Shown piece by piece: positions 18,085 to 25,221 of a stretch of 64,000 nucleotides of DNA. Source of the stretch: DASSQJ01 sp963773655 (GTDB taxonomy: Bacteria > Actinomycetota > Actinomycetes > Actinomycetales > Dermatophilaceae); the NCBI GenBank assembly GCA_963773655.1, contig CAVZBX010000005.1:310001-374000 (forward strand), in the 5' to 3' direction. The notes under the pieces are model-generated. The model worked only from the letters and a program-made list of their open reading frames with translations. It was not told the origin of the DNA and did not search any database. Each line of letters opens with the position of its first letter. Position 1 is the stretch's first letter. Made by a program: the position numbers and the translations under genes.

Positions 18085-18807
18085 CTAGAAGGACGTGACG
18101 TAGTACGGCTCCTCGGCGGTGACGAGCAGCGCCAGCTCCGCCGCGGAGCCGCGCAGGCGCGCCAGGTCCGCGGGGGCGAAGGGCTCGCCGGCACGTGCCG
18201 CACCGATCCGCGCACCAGTCAGGGCGTCGGGGTCCTCGTCGGACGCCGTCGGGCGCAGCTCGAGCAGCACCGAGGCCCGGCACACGTAGCGCGCGCCGGG
18301 AAGGGTCGTGGCCCCCTTCCCTCCACCGCCCATGGCGAGCGGCTCCCAGTGCTCCCGGCGCACTCCGGCGAGCCCGGCTTCGGGCCACAGTGGCCGGCAC
18401 TGCTGGCGCCGGGCGGCAGCGTCGGCCTCGGTCAGTCCCTTCCCCACGTCGGCCGGCTCGGTGGTCACGACCACGATCCGGCTGACCGCCAGGGTGCACT
18501 CGTGGGCGTGGGGATCCTTGCGCTTCCAGCTGTTCCGGCCCTCGACGCACCGGTCCTCCCAGGCCTCACCCAGCACCGTCGAGCGACCGGTGACGGCGTC
18601 GAGCACCCGGTCCAGCTCGTCGCGGGTGGCCGTCCGCTGGGCCTGCGCGCGGCCGCCCTCGGGGTCGAACGGTTCCGGGAACAGGCTGCAGCCGAACACC
18701 TGGCAGTACGCCACCGTCCCGATCGCGCCGGTACCCAGTCCGAGCACCGCGAGCACCGCGAGCGCGCGGGCGACGACGACCCGGCGGATCCGTGGCGCCC
18801 TCATCAT
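18085..18807 (-). CDS. Hypothetical secreted or membrane-anchored protein
   Basis: I do not recognise this family. The 240-residue product begins with a basic stretch (MMRAPRIRRVVVARA) followed by one hydrophobic helix (about residues 12-34), then a Cys-containing segment (YCQVFGCSLFPEPFDPEGG), so it is probably exported and held by an uncleaved anchor. Further Cys residues (WEDRCVE, HECTLAV, QQCRPLW, RYVCRAS) suggest disulfides in an extracytoplasmic domain. Coding bias is normal for the window. It is divergent from the DUF2254 gene across 77 bp and ends before the etfBA promoter region. There is no functional clue in the neighbours. Confidence 0.65.
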   Translation of the reverse strand: MMRAPRIRRVVVARALAVLAVLGLGTGAIGTVAYCQVFGCSLFPEPFDPEGGRAQAQRTATRDELDRVLDAVTGRSTVLGEAWEDRCVEGRNSWKRKDPHAHECTLAVSRIVVVTTEPADVGKGLTEADAAARRQQCRPLWPEAGLAGVRREHWEPLAMGGGGKGATTLPGARYVCRASVLLELRPTASDEDPDALTGARIGAARAGEPFAPADLARLRGSAAELALLVTAEEPYYVTSF

Positions 18808-18871
18808 GCGTCGATGCTTCCCAGGTGGCGGATCCGCCGCCTGAGCCCCGGTACCCAGGTCCGGTCTCTGA

Positions 18872-18877
18872 CAGGAT
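18872..18877 (+). promoter_or_regulatory. -10-like hexamer, leaderless arrangement
   Basis: CAGGAT ends 7 nt before the ATG of the DUF2254 gene, the same spacing as other -10 hexamers in the window (GAGGAT stands at the same distance before pgm). There is no separate ribosome site. Confidence 0.35.
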
Positions 18878-18884
18878 CGGGGCC

Positions 18885-20180
18885 ATGAGCAGCGAGGACA
18901 GCGTCGGGCCGGGTTCGGTGCGCCGCACCGTCGGGCCGGTCGGCGACCCGCACACGGTCGGGTGGTGGGACAAGCTGTGGGCGCCGTTCTGGACCCTGCC
19001 GTCGGTGATCAGCGTGGTCGCCGTGCTCGCCGCCGTCGGCCTGCCGGTCGTCGACGAGCACCTGCAGGGCGACCTGCCCTACCTCTTCAGTGGCAACGTC
19101 GACTCCGCCCGGAGCCTGCTCAGCACGATCGCCAGCGCGATGATCTCGCTCACCGGCCTGGTCTTCTCGATCACGATGGTCGTCATGCAGCTGGCGAGCA
19201 GCCAGTTCACCCCCCGCCTCCTCGGCACCTTCCTCTCCAGCCGGATCACCCAGGTGACCCTCGGGGTGTTCACGTCCTCGTTCCTCTTCGCGTTCGTCGT
19301 CCTGCGCGACGTGCGGGGTGGGGACGACCCGTTCGTGCCGCAGCTCTCGGTGACGACCGCGTTCGTCCTCGTCCTCGCGAGCGTCGCGATGTTCTTCGCC
19401 TTCATCCACCACATCACCATGTCGATCCAGGTCGGGCAGGTCATCGACCGGGTGGCGAAGGGCACCGTCCGGGCGCTGAAGGAGGGCTCGGACGCGCAGT
19501 GGGACGACACCTCCGCGGTGCCGCCCTCGTGGTCGCAACAGCCGGGCCCCTCGGTGGTCGTCACGACCGGGGCGCGGCACGGCGTGGTCCAGCGCATCCA
19601 CTTCTCGCACCTCGTCGAGCGGGCCGAGCGGGCCGGGGTGGTCGTCGAGCTGCGCACCCGCCCCGGCGATGTCCGCCACGCCGGCCAGGACCTCGCCCTG
19701 GTCCACGGGGCGGGTGCCGGCGACGACGTCCTCGACGGAGTGCGTGAGGCGTTCGGGCTCGGGAAGGACCGCACGATGCAGCAGGACCCCGAGTTCGGCG
19801 TGCGCCAGCTCGTCGACATCGCCGAGCGGGCGCTCTCCCCCGGGATCAACGACCCGACGACCGCCGTTCAGGTGCTCGACGAGCTGCACCGCATCCTTCG
19901 GGTCGCGGCAGCCCGCCCGGACCGCTCCTCCCACCTCGTCGACGGCGCCGGTGCGGTGCGCGTCATCGACCGGCCCACGACCTTCTCGGGCCTGCTCGAC
20001 CTGGCCCTCGACGAGATCGCCCACTACGGCAAGGACACCCTGCAGGTGCCGGTGCGCATCGGCGCGCTGCTCGACGACGTCGAGCAGATGGCCCGCCCCG
20101 AGCACGCCGCGGCGGTCGCCGCCAAGCGGACGGACCTGGAGTCGCGGTACGGCGGTCGGCACGCCGACCAGGCGCGCTAG
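18885..20180 (+). CDS. DUF2254 family membrane protein
   Basis: This is a predicted integral membrane protein of 431 residues with no established biochemical role. It has four hydrophobic segments: about 45-65 (LPSVISVVAVLAAVGLPVV), 90-115 (around SAMISLTGLVFSITMVVMQLA), 140-160 and 175-200 (FVLVLASVAMFFAFIHHI). The block SSQFTPRLLGTFLSSRITQVTLG is a hallmark of the family. The C-terminal half is cytoplasmic and holds the conserved RTMQQDPEFGVRQLVDIAERALSPGINDPTTA segment, including the SPGINDPTTA signature. I chose the ATG at 18885 because it follows a -10-like hexamer by 7 nt and gives the family N-terminus. It is convergent with the enoyl-CoA hydratase gene. Confidence 0.87.
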   Translation: MSSEDSVGPGSVRRTVGPVGDPHTVGWWDKLWAPFWTLPSVISVVAVLAAVGLPVVDEHLQGDLPYLFSGNVDSARSLLSTIASAMISLTGLVFSITMVVMQLASSQFTPRLLGTFLSSRITQVTLGVFTSSFLFAFVVLRDVRGGDDPFVPQLSVTTAFVLVLASVAMFFAFIHHITMSIQVGQVIDRVAKGTVRALKEGSDAQWDDTSAVPPSWSQQPGPSVVVTTGARHGVVQRIHFSHLVERAERAGVVVELRTRPGDVRHAGQDLALVHGAGAGDDVLDGVREAFGLGKDRTMQQDPEFGVRQLVDIAERALSPGINDPTTAVQVLDELHRILRVAAARPDRSSHLVDGAGAVRVIDRPTTFSGLLDLALDEIAHYGKDTLQVPVRIGALLDDVEQMARPEHAAAVAAKRTDLESRYGGRHADQAR

Positions 20181-20218
20181 GTCCCTGGCCCGGGCCGGCC
20201 CCGACGCCGGCACGCAGA

Positions 20219-20260
20219 AGCTCCCACGACTCCGGGGAGGTCCGCGGTGCCGTGGGAGCT
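20219..20260. terminator. Hairpin terminator candidate between convergent genes
   Basis: The 10-bp arms AGCTCCCACG and CGTGGGAGCT are perfect and separated by 22 nt. They sit between the DUF2254 stop (20180) and the enoyl-CoA hydratase stop (20290), so the site could serve both strands. Confidence 0.5.
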
Positions 20261-20289
20261 ACCGCGTGGGGGGCGCCCGGCGGGCCGGG

Positions 20290-21069
20290 TCAGGCGCCCT
20301 CGAACCTCGCCTTGCCCGGGCCGTTCTCGACGAAGCTGCGCATGCCGGTGGCCCGGTCGCTGGTGGCGAACAGCCCGGAGAACAGCATCCGCTCGATCTC
20401 GAGACCGCTCTCGAGGTCGGTCTCCAGCCCGCGGTCGATGGCCTCCTTGGCGGCGCGCAGGGCGTAGGTGGGCCCGCCGACGTACTGCTGCACCATCGAC
20501 CGGGCCGTGGCGTACACCTCGGCTGCCGGGACGACCTTGTCCACGAGCCCGATGGCGAGGGCCTCGTCGGCGCCGACGAAGCGGCCGGAGAAGACGAGGT
20601 CCTTGGCCTTCGCCGGGCCGACGAGCCGGGCGAGCCGCTGGGTCCCGCCCGCGCCGGGGATGATGCCGAGCAGGATCTCCGGCTGGCCCAGCCTGGCGTC
20701 GTCGGCCGCGACGCGGAAGTCGCACGCGAGGGCGACCTCGCACCCGCCGCCGAGGGCGTAGCCGGTGATCGCGGCCACGGTCGGCTTGGGGACCCGGGCG
20801 AGGGCGCGGGTGAAGTCCTGGAGCAGGGCGGAGTGGTCGACCATGTCGGTGTACGACATCGCCTCCATCTCCTTGACGTCGGCCCCGGCCGCGAAGACCT
20901 TCTCACCGCCGTAGACGACGACGGCCGCGACGTCGGAGCGCTCCGCCGCCTCGCGGCACGCCGCGACCAGGCCGTGCTGGATGTCGGCGTTGAGCGCGTT
21001 CATCGGCGGCCGGTCGAGCCGGACCGTGCCGATGCCGTCCTCGACCTCGAGCCGGACGTGCTCGCTCAC
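20290..21069 (-). CDS. Enoyl-CoA hydratase/isomerase (crotonase family)
   Basis: This enzyme probably hydrates trans-2-enoyl-CoA in beta-oxidation or a related route. The 259-residue length is typical for short crotonases. The oxyanion-hole parts are present: VFAAGADVKEM and YALGGGCEVALACDF. The catalytic Glu positions appear in GQPEILLGIIPGAGGTQRL, which supports hydratase activity. The GTG at 21069 overlaps the YbjN stop by 4 bp (GTGA), so it is second in a two-gene operon. The coupling with YbjN has no obvious metabolic meaning. It could supply or use intermediates of the thiolase/Ccr genes 33 kb away, but that is inference. Confidence 0.9.
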   Translation of the reverse strand: MSEHVRLEVEDGIGTVRLDRPPMNALNADIQHGLVAACREAAERSDVAAVVVYGGEKVFAAGADVKEMEAMSYTDMVDHSALLQDFTRALARVPKPTVAAITGYALGGGCEVALACDFRVAADDARLGQPEILLGIIPGAGGTQRLARLVGPAKAKDLVFSGRFVGADEALAIGLVDKVVPAAEVYATARSMVQQYVGGPTYALRAAKEAIDRGLETDLESGLEIERMLFSGLFATSDRATGMRSFVENGPGKARFEGA

Positions 21070-21530
21070 GACGCGTCGCCCCCGGGGTTGGACGGGTCGA
21101 TGCCGAGCAGTCGCTGGTGCCAGATCTGCACGCCGGAGAGGATCACCTGGATGGAGACCTGGACGAGCACCGAGAGGTCGGCGCCGGGGGTGACCACGTG
21201 CTCGCCGGTGACGACGAGGGTGTTGCCCGCGAGCCCGGTCTTGACGTGGTTCATGTGGAGGTTGACCTCGTTGCACGTCTCGTGCAGCTTGAGCCGGTCG
21301 CCGGCCTGCTCCTCCTGGATCTGCCACTGGCCGAAGATCCGGAGCAGCTCGACGTCGCCCTCGGTGCAGCGCGCGAACAGGCTCTGGTCGTTGACCGTGA
21401 ACGCCACGTCACCGTCACCGTCGATGTTCGGCCCGAGCCCTAGGTCGACGAGGACGTCGAGGACCCTGCCCCGCAGCGGGTGCTCGTCCGGGGGCGGCGG
21501 GAAGTTGGGCAGCGAGGTGGGATCCGTCAT
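21066..21530 (-). CDS. YbjN domain-containing protein
   Basis: A 154-residue cytoplasmic protein of the YbjN fold, related to type III secretion chaperones by structure; the role of actinobacterial members is unknown. Visible family features are VLDVLVDLGLGPNIDGDGDVAFTVNDQSLFARC, where the protein compares a query with hydrophobic groove strands, then LLRIFGQWQI and the helix LHETCNEVNLHMNHVKT. It starts the operon with the enoyl-CoA hydratase. Its ATG is 34 bp from the divergent glgX start. A TTACGG hexamer 7 nt before the ATG suggests a leaderless transcript. Confidence 0.8.
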   Translation of the reverse strand: MTDPTSLPNFPPPPDEHPLRGRVLDVLVDLGLGPNIDGDGDVAFTVNDQSLFARCTEGDVELLRIFGQWQIQEEQAGDRLKLHETCNEVNLHMNHVKTGLAGNTLVVTGEHVVTPGADLSVLVQVSIQVILSGVQIWHQRLLGIDPSNPGGDAS

Positions 21531-21564
21531 GAGCCCACCGTAACCACTGGCTACGCTGCACTCC
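21531..21564. promoter_or_regulatory. Divergent overlapping leaderless promoters of glgX and ybjN
   Basis: The entire intergenic space is 34 bp. Toward glgX, TACGCT (21552-21557) ends 7 nt before the ATG at 21565. Toward ybjN, TTACGG (complement, 21538-21543) ends 7 nt before the ATG at 21530. Each -35 region must lie inside the opposite promoter or gene, so the two genes probably compete for polymerase. Confidence 0.45.
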
Positions 21565-23739
21565 ATGCCGACCCGAGCCGCCCCCCCGGTGGAGCGGGCG
21601 GCCCTTCTCGCGCGCGACCTCGCTCCGCCGCCGGGCGTCCGGCTCGTCGAGGGGGGCGCCGAGGTGTCGGTGTACGCCGGCCACGCCGAGGGCGTCGAGG
21701 TCTGCCTCTTCGACGAGGGGGACGCCACCGGGGAGAGCGAGCGACGCTTCGTGCTGGGCGAGCGTGCCCACGGCTGGTGGTTCGGCCTCCTGCCGGGCGT
21801 CACCGCGGGGCAGCGGTACGGCCTGCGGGTCCACGGCCCCTGGGACCCCGAGCTGGGGCTGCTCCACAACCCGGCCAAGCTCCTCCTCGACCCGTACGCC
21901 CGCGCGCTCGAGGGCGAGGTGCGCTGGGGGCCGGAGGTGTACGGCCACGAGGTCGACGAGGTCTGGCACGGGGACCTCGACGTCCGGTCCGACCTGGACA
22001 GCCGCGCCCACGTGCCCCGGGGGGTGGTCGTCCACGACGACTTCGACTGGGACGGCGACGGCCCGCCGGGGCACTCGCGCAGCGAGACGGTGGTCTACGA
22101 GGCGCACGTCCGCAACCAGACGCTGCTCCACCCCGGGGTGCCGCAGGAGCTGCGTGGCACCTACGCCGGCCTGGCCCACCCGGCGTCGGTGGAGCACCTG
22201 ACCTCCCTCGGCGTGACCACCGTCGAGCTGCTGCCGGTGCACGCCTTCACGAACGAGCCCCAGCTGGTCCGCCGCGGCCTCGTCAACCACTGGGGGTACA
22301 ACACCCTGGGCTTCCACGCCCCGCACGCGGCCTACGCGGCGGCCCGCGACCCGCAGGGGGTCGTCGACGAGGCCAAGGGCATGGTCAAGCTGCTGCACCG
22401 GGCCGGTCTCGAGGTCCTCCTCGACGTCGTCTACAACCACACCGCCGAGCAGGGACGCGAGGGCGCCACCCTCTCCTGGCGGGGGCTGGACCAGCGCGCC
22501 TACTACCGCCTCGACGAGCGCGGGCGCGACATCGACGTCACCGGCTGCGGCAACACCCTCGACCTGCGGCACCCCGTGGTGTGCCGGATGGTGCTCGACT
22601 CGCTTCGGCACTGGGTGCAGGAGTACCACGTCGACGGCTTCCGCTTCGACCTCGCCGTCGCGCTCGGCCGGGGCCGCGGCGACGACTTCGACCCCGACCA
22701 CCCCTTCCTCGTCGCCCTGCGCTCGGACCCGGTGCTCTCCCGGGTCAAGCTCGTCGCCGAGCCGTGGGACCTCGGGATGCACGGCTGGCGCACCGGGCAG
22801 TTCCCGCCGCCGTTCATGGAGTGGAACGACCGGTTCCGCGACACCGCCCGCCGGTTCTGGGTCGTCGACGCGCACGCCCACACCCTCGGCCTGCACGGCA
22901 CCGGCCCCCAGGACCTCGCGACCCGGCTCGCCGGCTCCCGCGACCTGTTCGGCAGCCGCGACCGCGGTCCCACCGCCTCGGTCAACTTCGTCACGGCGCA
23001 CGACGGCTTCACCCTCGCCGACCTGGTGACCTACGACCACAAGCACAACGACGCCAACGGCGAGGACAACCACGACGGCAGCGCCGACAACGGCTCCTGG
23101 AACCACGGCGTCGAGGGGCCCACCGACGACCCCGCCGTGGTGGAGGCCCGCGGCCGCACCCTGCGCGCCCTGCTCGGCACCCTGCTGCTCTCCGCGGGCG
23201 TGCCGATGCTGACCGCCGGCGACGAGCTCGGGCGCACGCAGCGGGGCAACAACAACCCCTACTGCCTCGACGACGCCACCAGCTGGGTCGACTGGGACCT
23301 CGCGCCCTGGCAGCAGGACCTGCTCGAGACCACCCGGCGGCTGATCGCGGTGCGCCGCGCGCTGCCCGCGCTGCGCCAGCGCACCTGGCGCCTGGGGCAC
23401 CCGGTCGACGAGCACGGCACCCTCGACCTCGAGTGGTACGCCGAGGACGGCAGGCCGATGGCCGACCGCTGGAGCGAGCCCGGCCGCCGCCTGGTGCAGA
23501 TGCGGCACGCCGCGCCCCGGGACGGGGAGAGCGGCGCGCTCGTCGTCGTCAACGGGGGCACCGAGCCGGCGGACGTCGTGCTGCCGGACGGCGCGGCGAC
23601 CGGGGGCTACCGGCTCCTCTGGGACAGCGACTGGCCGCGCCCGCCGGCCGACGAGGCCCCGGAGCAGGTCCCCGCCGAGGCCACCGTCGTGGTCCCGGCG
23701 GCGAGCATCCGCGTCTACGCCGTGGTGCCCCGCGGCTGA
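21565..23739 (+). CDS. glgX: Glycogen debranching enzyme GlgX (GH13)
   Basis: GlgX hydrolyses alpha-1,6 branches of phosphorylase limit dextrin. The 724-residue protein has an N-terminal carbohydrate-binding module 48 (residues about 15-110, with WWFGLLPGVTAGQRYGLRVHGPW), then the GH13 barrel. Conserved regions are DVVYNHTAEQ, DGFRFDLAVALG with the nucleophile Asp, VKLVAEPWDLG with the acid/base Glu, and FVTAHDGFTLADLVTY with the third carboxylate, followed by the GlgX-type KHNDANGEDNHDG. The start is fixed by a leaderless-type -10 element 7 nt upstream. It opens the glycogen block on the plus strand and should work with GlgP 1.5 kb downstream. Confidence 0.95.
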   Translation: MPTRAAPPVERAALLARDLAPPPGVRLVEGGAEVSVYAGHAEGVEVCLFDEGDATGESERRFVLGERAHGWWFGLLPGVTAGQRYGLRVHGPWDPELGLLHNPAKLLLDPYARALEGEVRWGPEVYGHEVDEVWHGDLDVRSDLDSRAHVPRGVVVHDDFDWDGDGPPGHSRSETVVYEAHVRNQTLLHPGVPQELRGTYAGLAHPASVEHLTSLGVTTVELLPVHAFTNEPQLVRRGLVNHWGYNTLGFHAPHAAYAAARDPQGVVDEAKGMVKLLHRAGLEVLLDVVYNHTAEQGREGATLSWRGLDQRAYYRLDERGRDIDVTGCGNTLDLRHPVVCRMVLDSLRHWVQEYHVDGFRFDLAVALGRGRGDDFDPDHPFLVALRSDPVLSRVKLVAEPWDLGMHGWRTGQFPPPFMEWNDRFRDTARRFWVVDAHAHTLGLHGTGPQDLATRLAGSRDLFGSRDRGPTASVNFVTAHDGFTLADLVTYDHKHNDANGEDNHDGSADNGSWNHGVEGPTDDPAVVEARGRTLRALLGTLLLSAGVPMLTAGDELGRTQRGNNNPYCLDDATSWVDWDLAPWQQDLLETTRRLIAVRRALPALRQRTWRLGHPVDEHGTLDLEWYAEDGRPMADRWSEPGRRLVQMRHAAPRDGESGALVVVNGGTEPADVVLPDGAATGGYRLLWDSDWPRPPADEAPEQVPAEATVVVPAASIRVYAVVPRG

Positions 23740-23805
23740 GGGGACCAGCAGGTTCCGCGGGCGCCCGGACGTCGCCCGGTGCCCGGCTGCGGTACAACCG
23801 TGACC

Positions 23806-25092
23806 ATGGCGACCTCTGACCTCGGACGCAGCGCGCAGTCGGCGATCTACCGGGCCGGCAGCTTCGGCCACCGCCCGGCGGTTCCGACGGACGCCGCCCG
23901 CCTCGAGGCGGCCGCCGAGAAGGCGATGTCGCGGCGGGCCTTCGCGTACGTCGCCGGCTCCGCGGGTGGCGAGGCCACCGCCCGGGCCAACCGCGAGGCC
24001 TTCTCCAGGTGGCGGATCCTCCCACGGATGCTCGTCGACGCCACCGGGCGCGACCTGTCCGTGGAGCTCTTCGGCCGACGCCACCCGACCCCGTTCCTCG
24101 TCTCGCCGATCGGCGTGCTGTCGATGGCGCACGCGGGGGCCGACACGGCCGTGGCCCGGGCCGCACGCACCGCCGGCACCACCCCGGTGCTCTCGACGCA
24201 GGCCTCGGTGCCGATGGAGGAGGTGGCGGCCGAGCTCGGCGGGCACCCGCACTGGTACCAGCTGTACTGGAGCAGCGACGACGACCTCGCCGAGAGCCTG
24301 GTCCGGCGGGCCGAGACGTGCGGCAGCGAGGCCCTGGTCGTCACCCTCGACACCACGTACCTCGGCTGGCGCCCGCGTGACCTCGACCTCGGTTCGCTGC
24401 CCTTCGCCCGTGGTGAGGGACTGGCCCAGTACACGTCCGACCCGGTGTTCCGGCGGCTGGTCGAGGAGCGCCTCGCCGCCGCGGACCCCGCGGCGGACCG
24501 GCCGCGCCCCACCCCCGGGGCCATCCGCACCCTCGTCGCCATCAGCCGGAACCACCCCGGGCCCACCCGCGCGAACCTCACCGCGCCGGCCCCCCGGGCC
24601 GCGGTCGAGACCTTCCTCGACGTCTTCTCGCGGCCCTCGCTGACGTGGGAGGACCTCGGTCGCCTTCGCGGGATGACGACCCTGCCCGTGCTGCTCAAGG
24701 GCATCCTCCACCCCGACGACGCACGACGCGCCCTCGACGCCGGCGTCGACGGGATCTGGGTGTCCAACCACGGTGGGCGGCAGGTCGACCGGTCCGTCGC
24801 CGCGCTCGACGCCCTCCCGGCCGTCGCCGACGTCGTCCGGGCGTCGGGTGCATCCGTCCCGGTGGTCTTCGACAGCGGCGTCCGATCCGGCGCGGACGCG
24901 TTCCTCGCCCTCGCGCTCGGCGCGGACGCCGTCGGGGTCGGCCGCCCCCACGTCTACGGCCTGGCGCTCGCCGGCGAGGACGGGGTGGTCGAGGTGCTGC
25001 GCAACCTCGCCGCCGAGCTCGACCTCACGATGGCGCTCTCCGGGTGCCGAACGCTCGCCGACGTCACCCGGGACCGGCTCGTCGAGACCTGA
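23806..25092 (+). CDS. FMN-dependent alpha-hydroxyacid oxidase (lactate 2-monooxygenase-like)
   Basis: This enzyme oxidises a 2-hydroxyacid, probably lactate, with FMN. The 428 residues form a TIM barrel with FAYVAGSAGGEATARANREAF near the N-terminus, VSPIGVLSMAHAGAD, WYQLYWSSDDDLAESLV, the catalytic His block WVSNHGGRQVDRSVAALDAL and the phosphate-binding VFDSGVRSGADAFLALALGADAVGVGRPHVYGLALAGE. The long loop between barrel strands (about residues 190-245, YLGWRPRDLDLGSLPFARG onward) resembles lactate 2-monooxygenase more than LldD. The ATG at 23806 follows TACAAC by 7 nt. It stands alone between glgX and glgP; a link to glycogen use is possible but not shown. Confidence 0.85.
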   Translation: MATSDLGRSAQSAIYRAGSFGHRPAVPTDAARLEAAAEKAMSRRAFAYVAGSAGGEATARANREAFSRWRILPRMLVDATGRDLSVELFGRRHPTPFLVSPIGVLSMAHAGADTAVARAARTAGTTPVLSTQASVPMEEVAAELGGHPHWYQLYWSSDDDLAESLVRRAETCGSEALVVTLDTTYLGWRPRDLDLGSLPFARGEGLAQYTSDPVFRRLVEERLAAADPAADRPRPTPGAIRTLVAISRNHPGPTRANLTAPAPRAAVETFLDVFSRPSLTWEDLGRLRGMTTLPVLLKGILHPDDARRALDAGVDGIWVSNHGGRQVDRSVAALDALPAVADVVRASGASVPVVFDSGVRSGADAFLALALGADAVGVGRPHVYGLALAGEDGVVEVLRNLAAELDLTMALSGCRTLADVTRDRLVET

Positions 25093-25221
25093 GCCGGCAC
25101 CCTCGACGACACGGTCCCGGCGGCGGCCTCCCAGCGGGCCGCGCGCGGATGTGCGTACGCTGTCTCGCGCACCAGAGCCGCTGCGCCTGATGCCCCCTGC
25201 CCAGACCAAGGACGACCCCCG

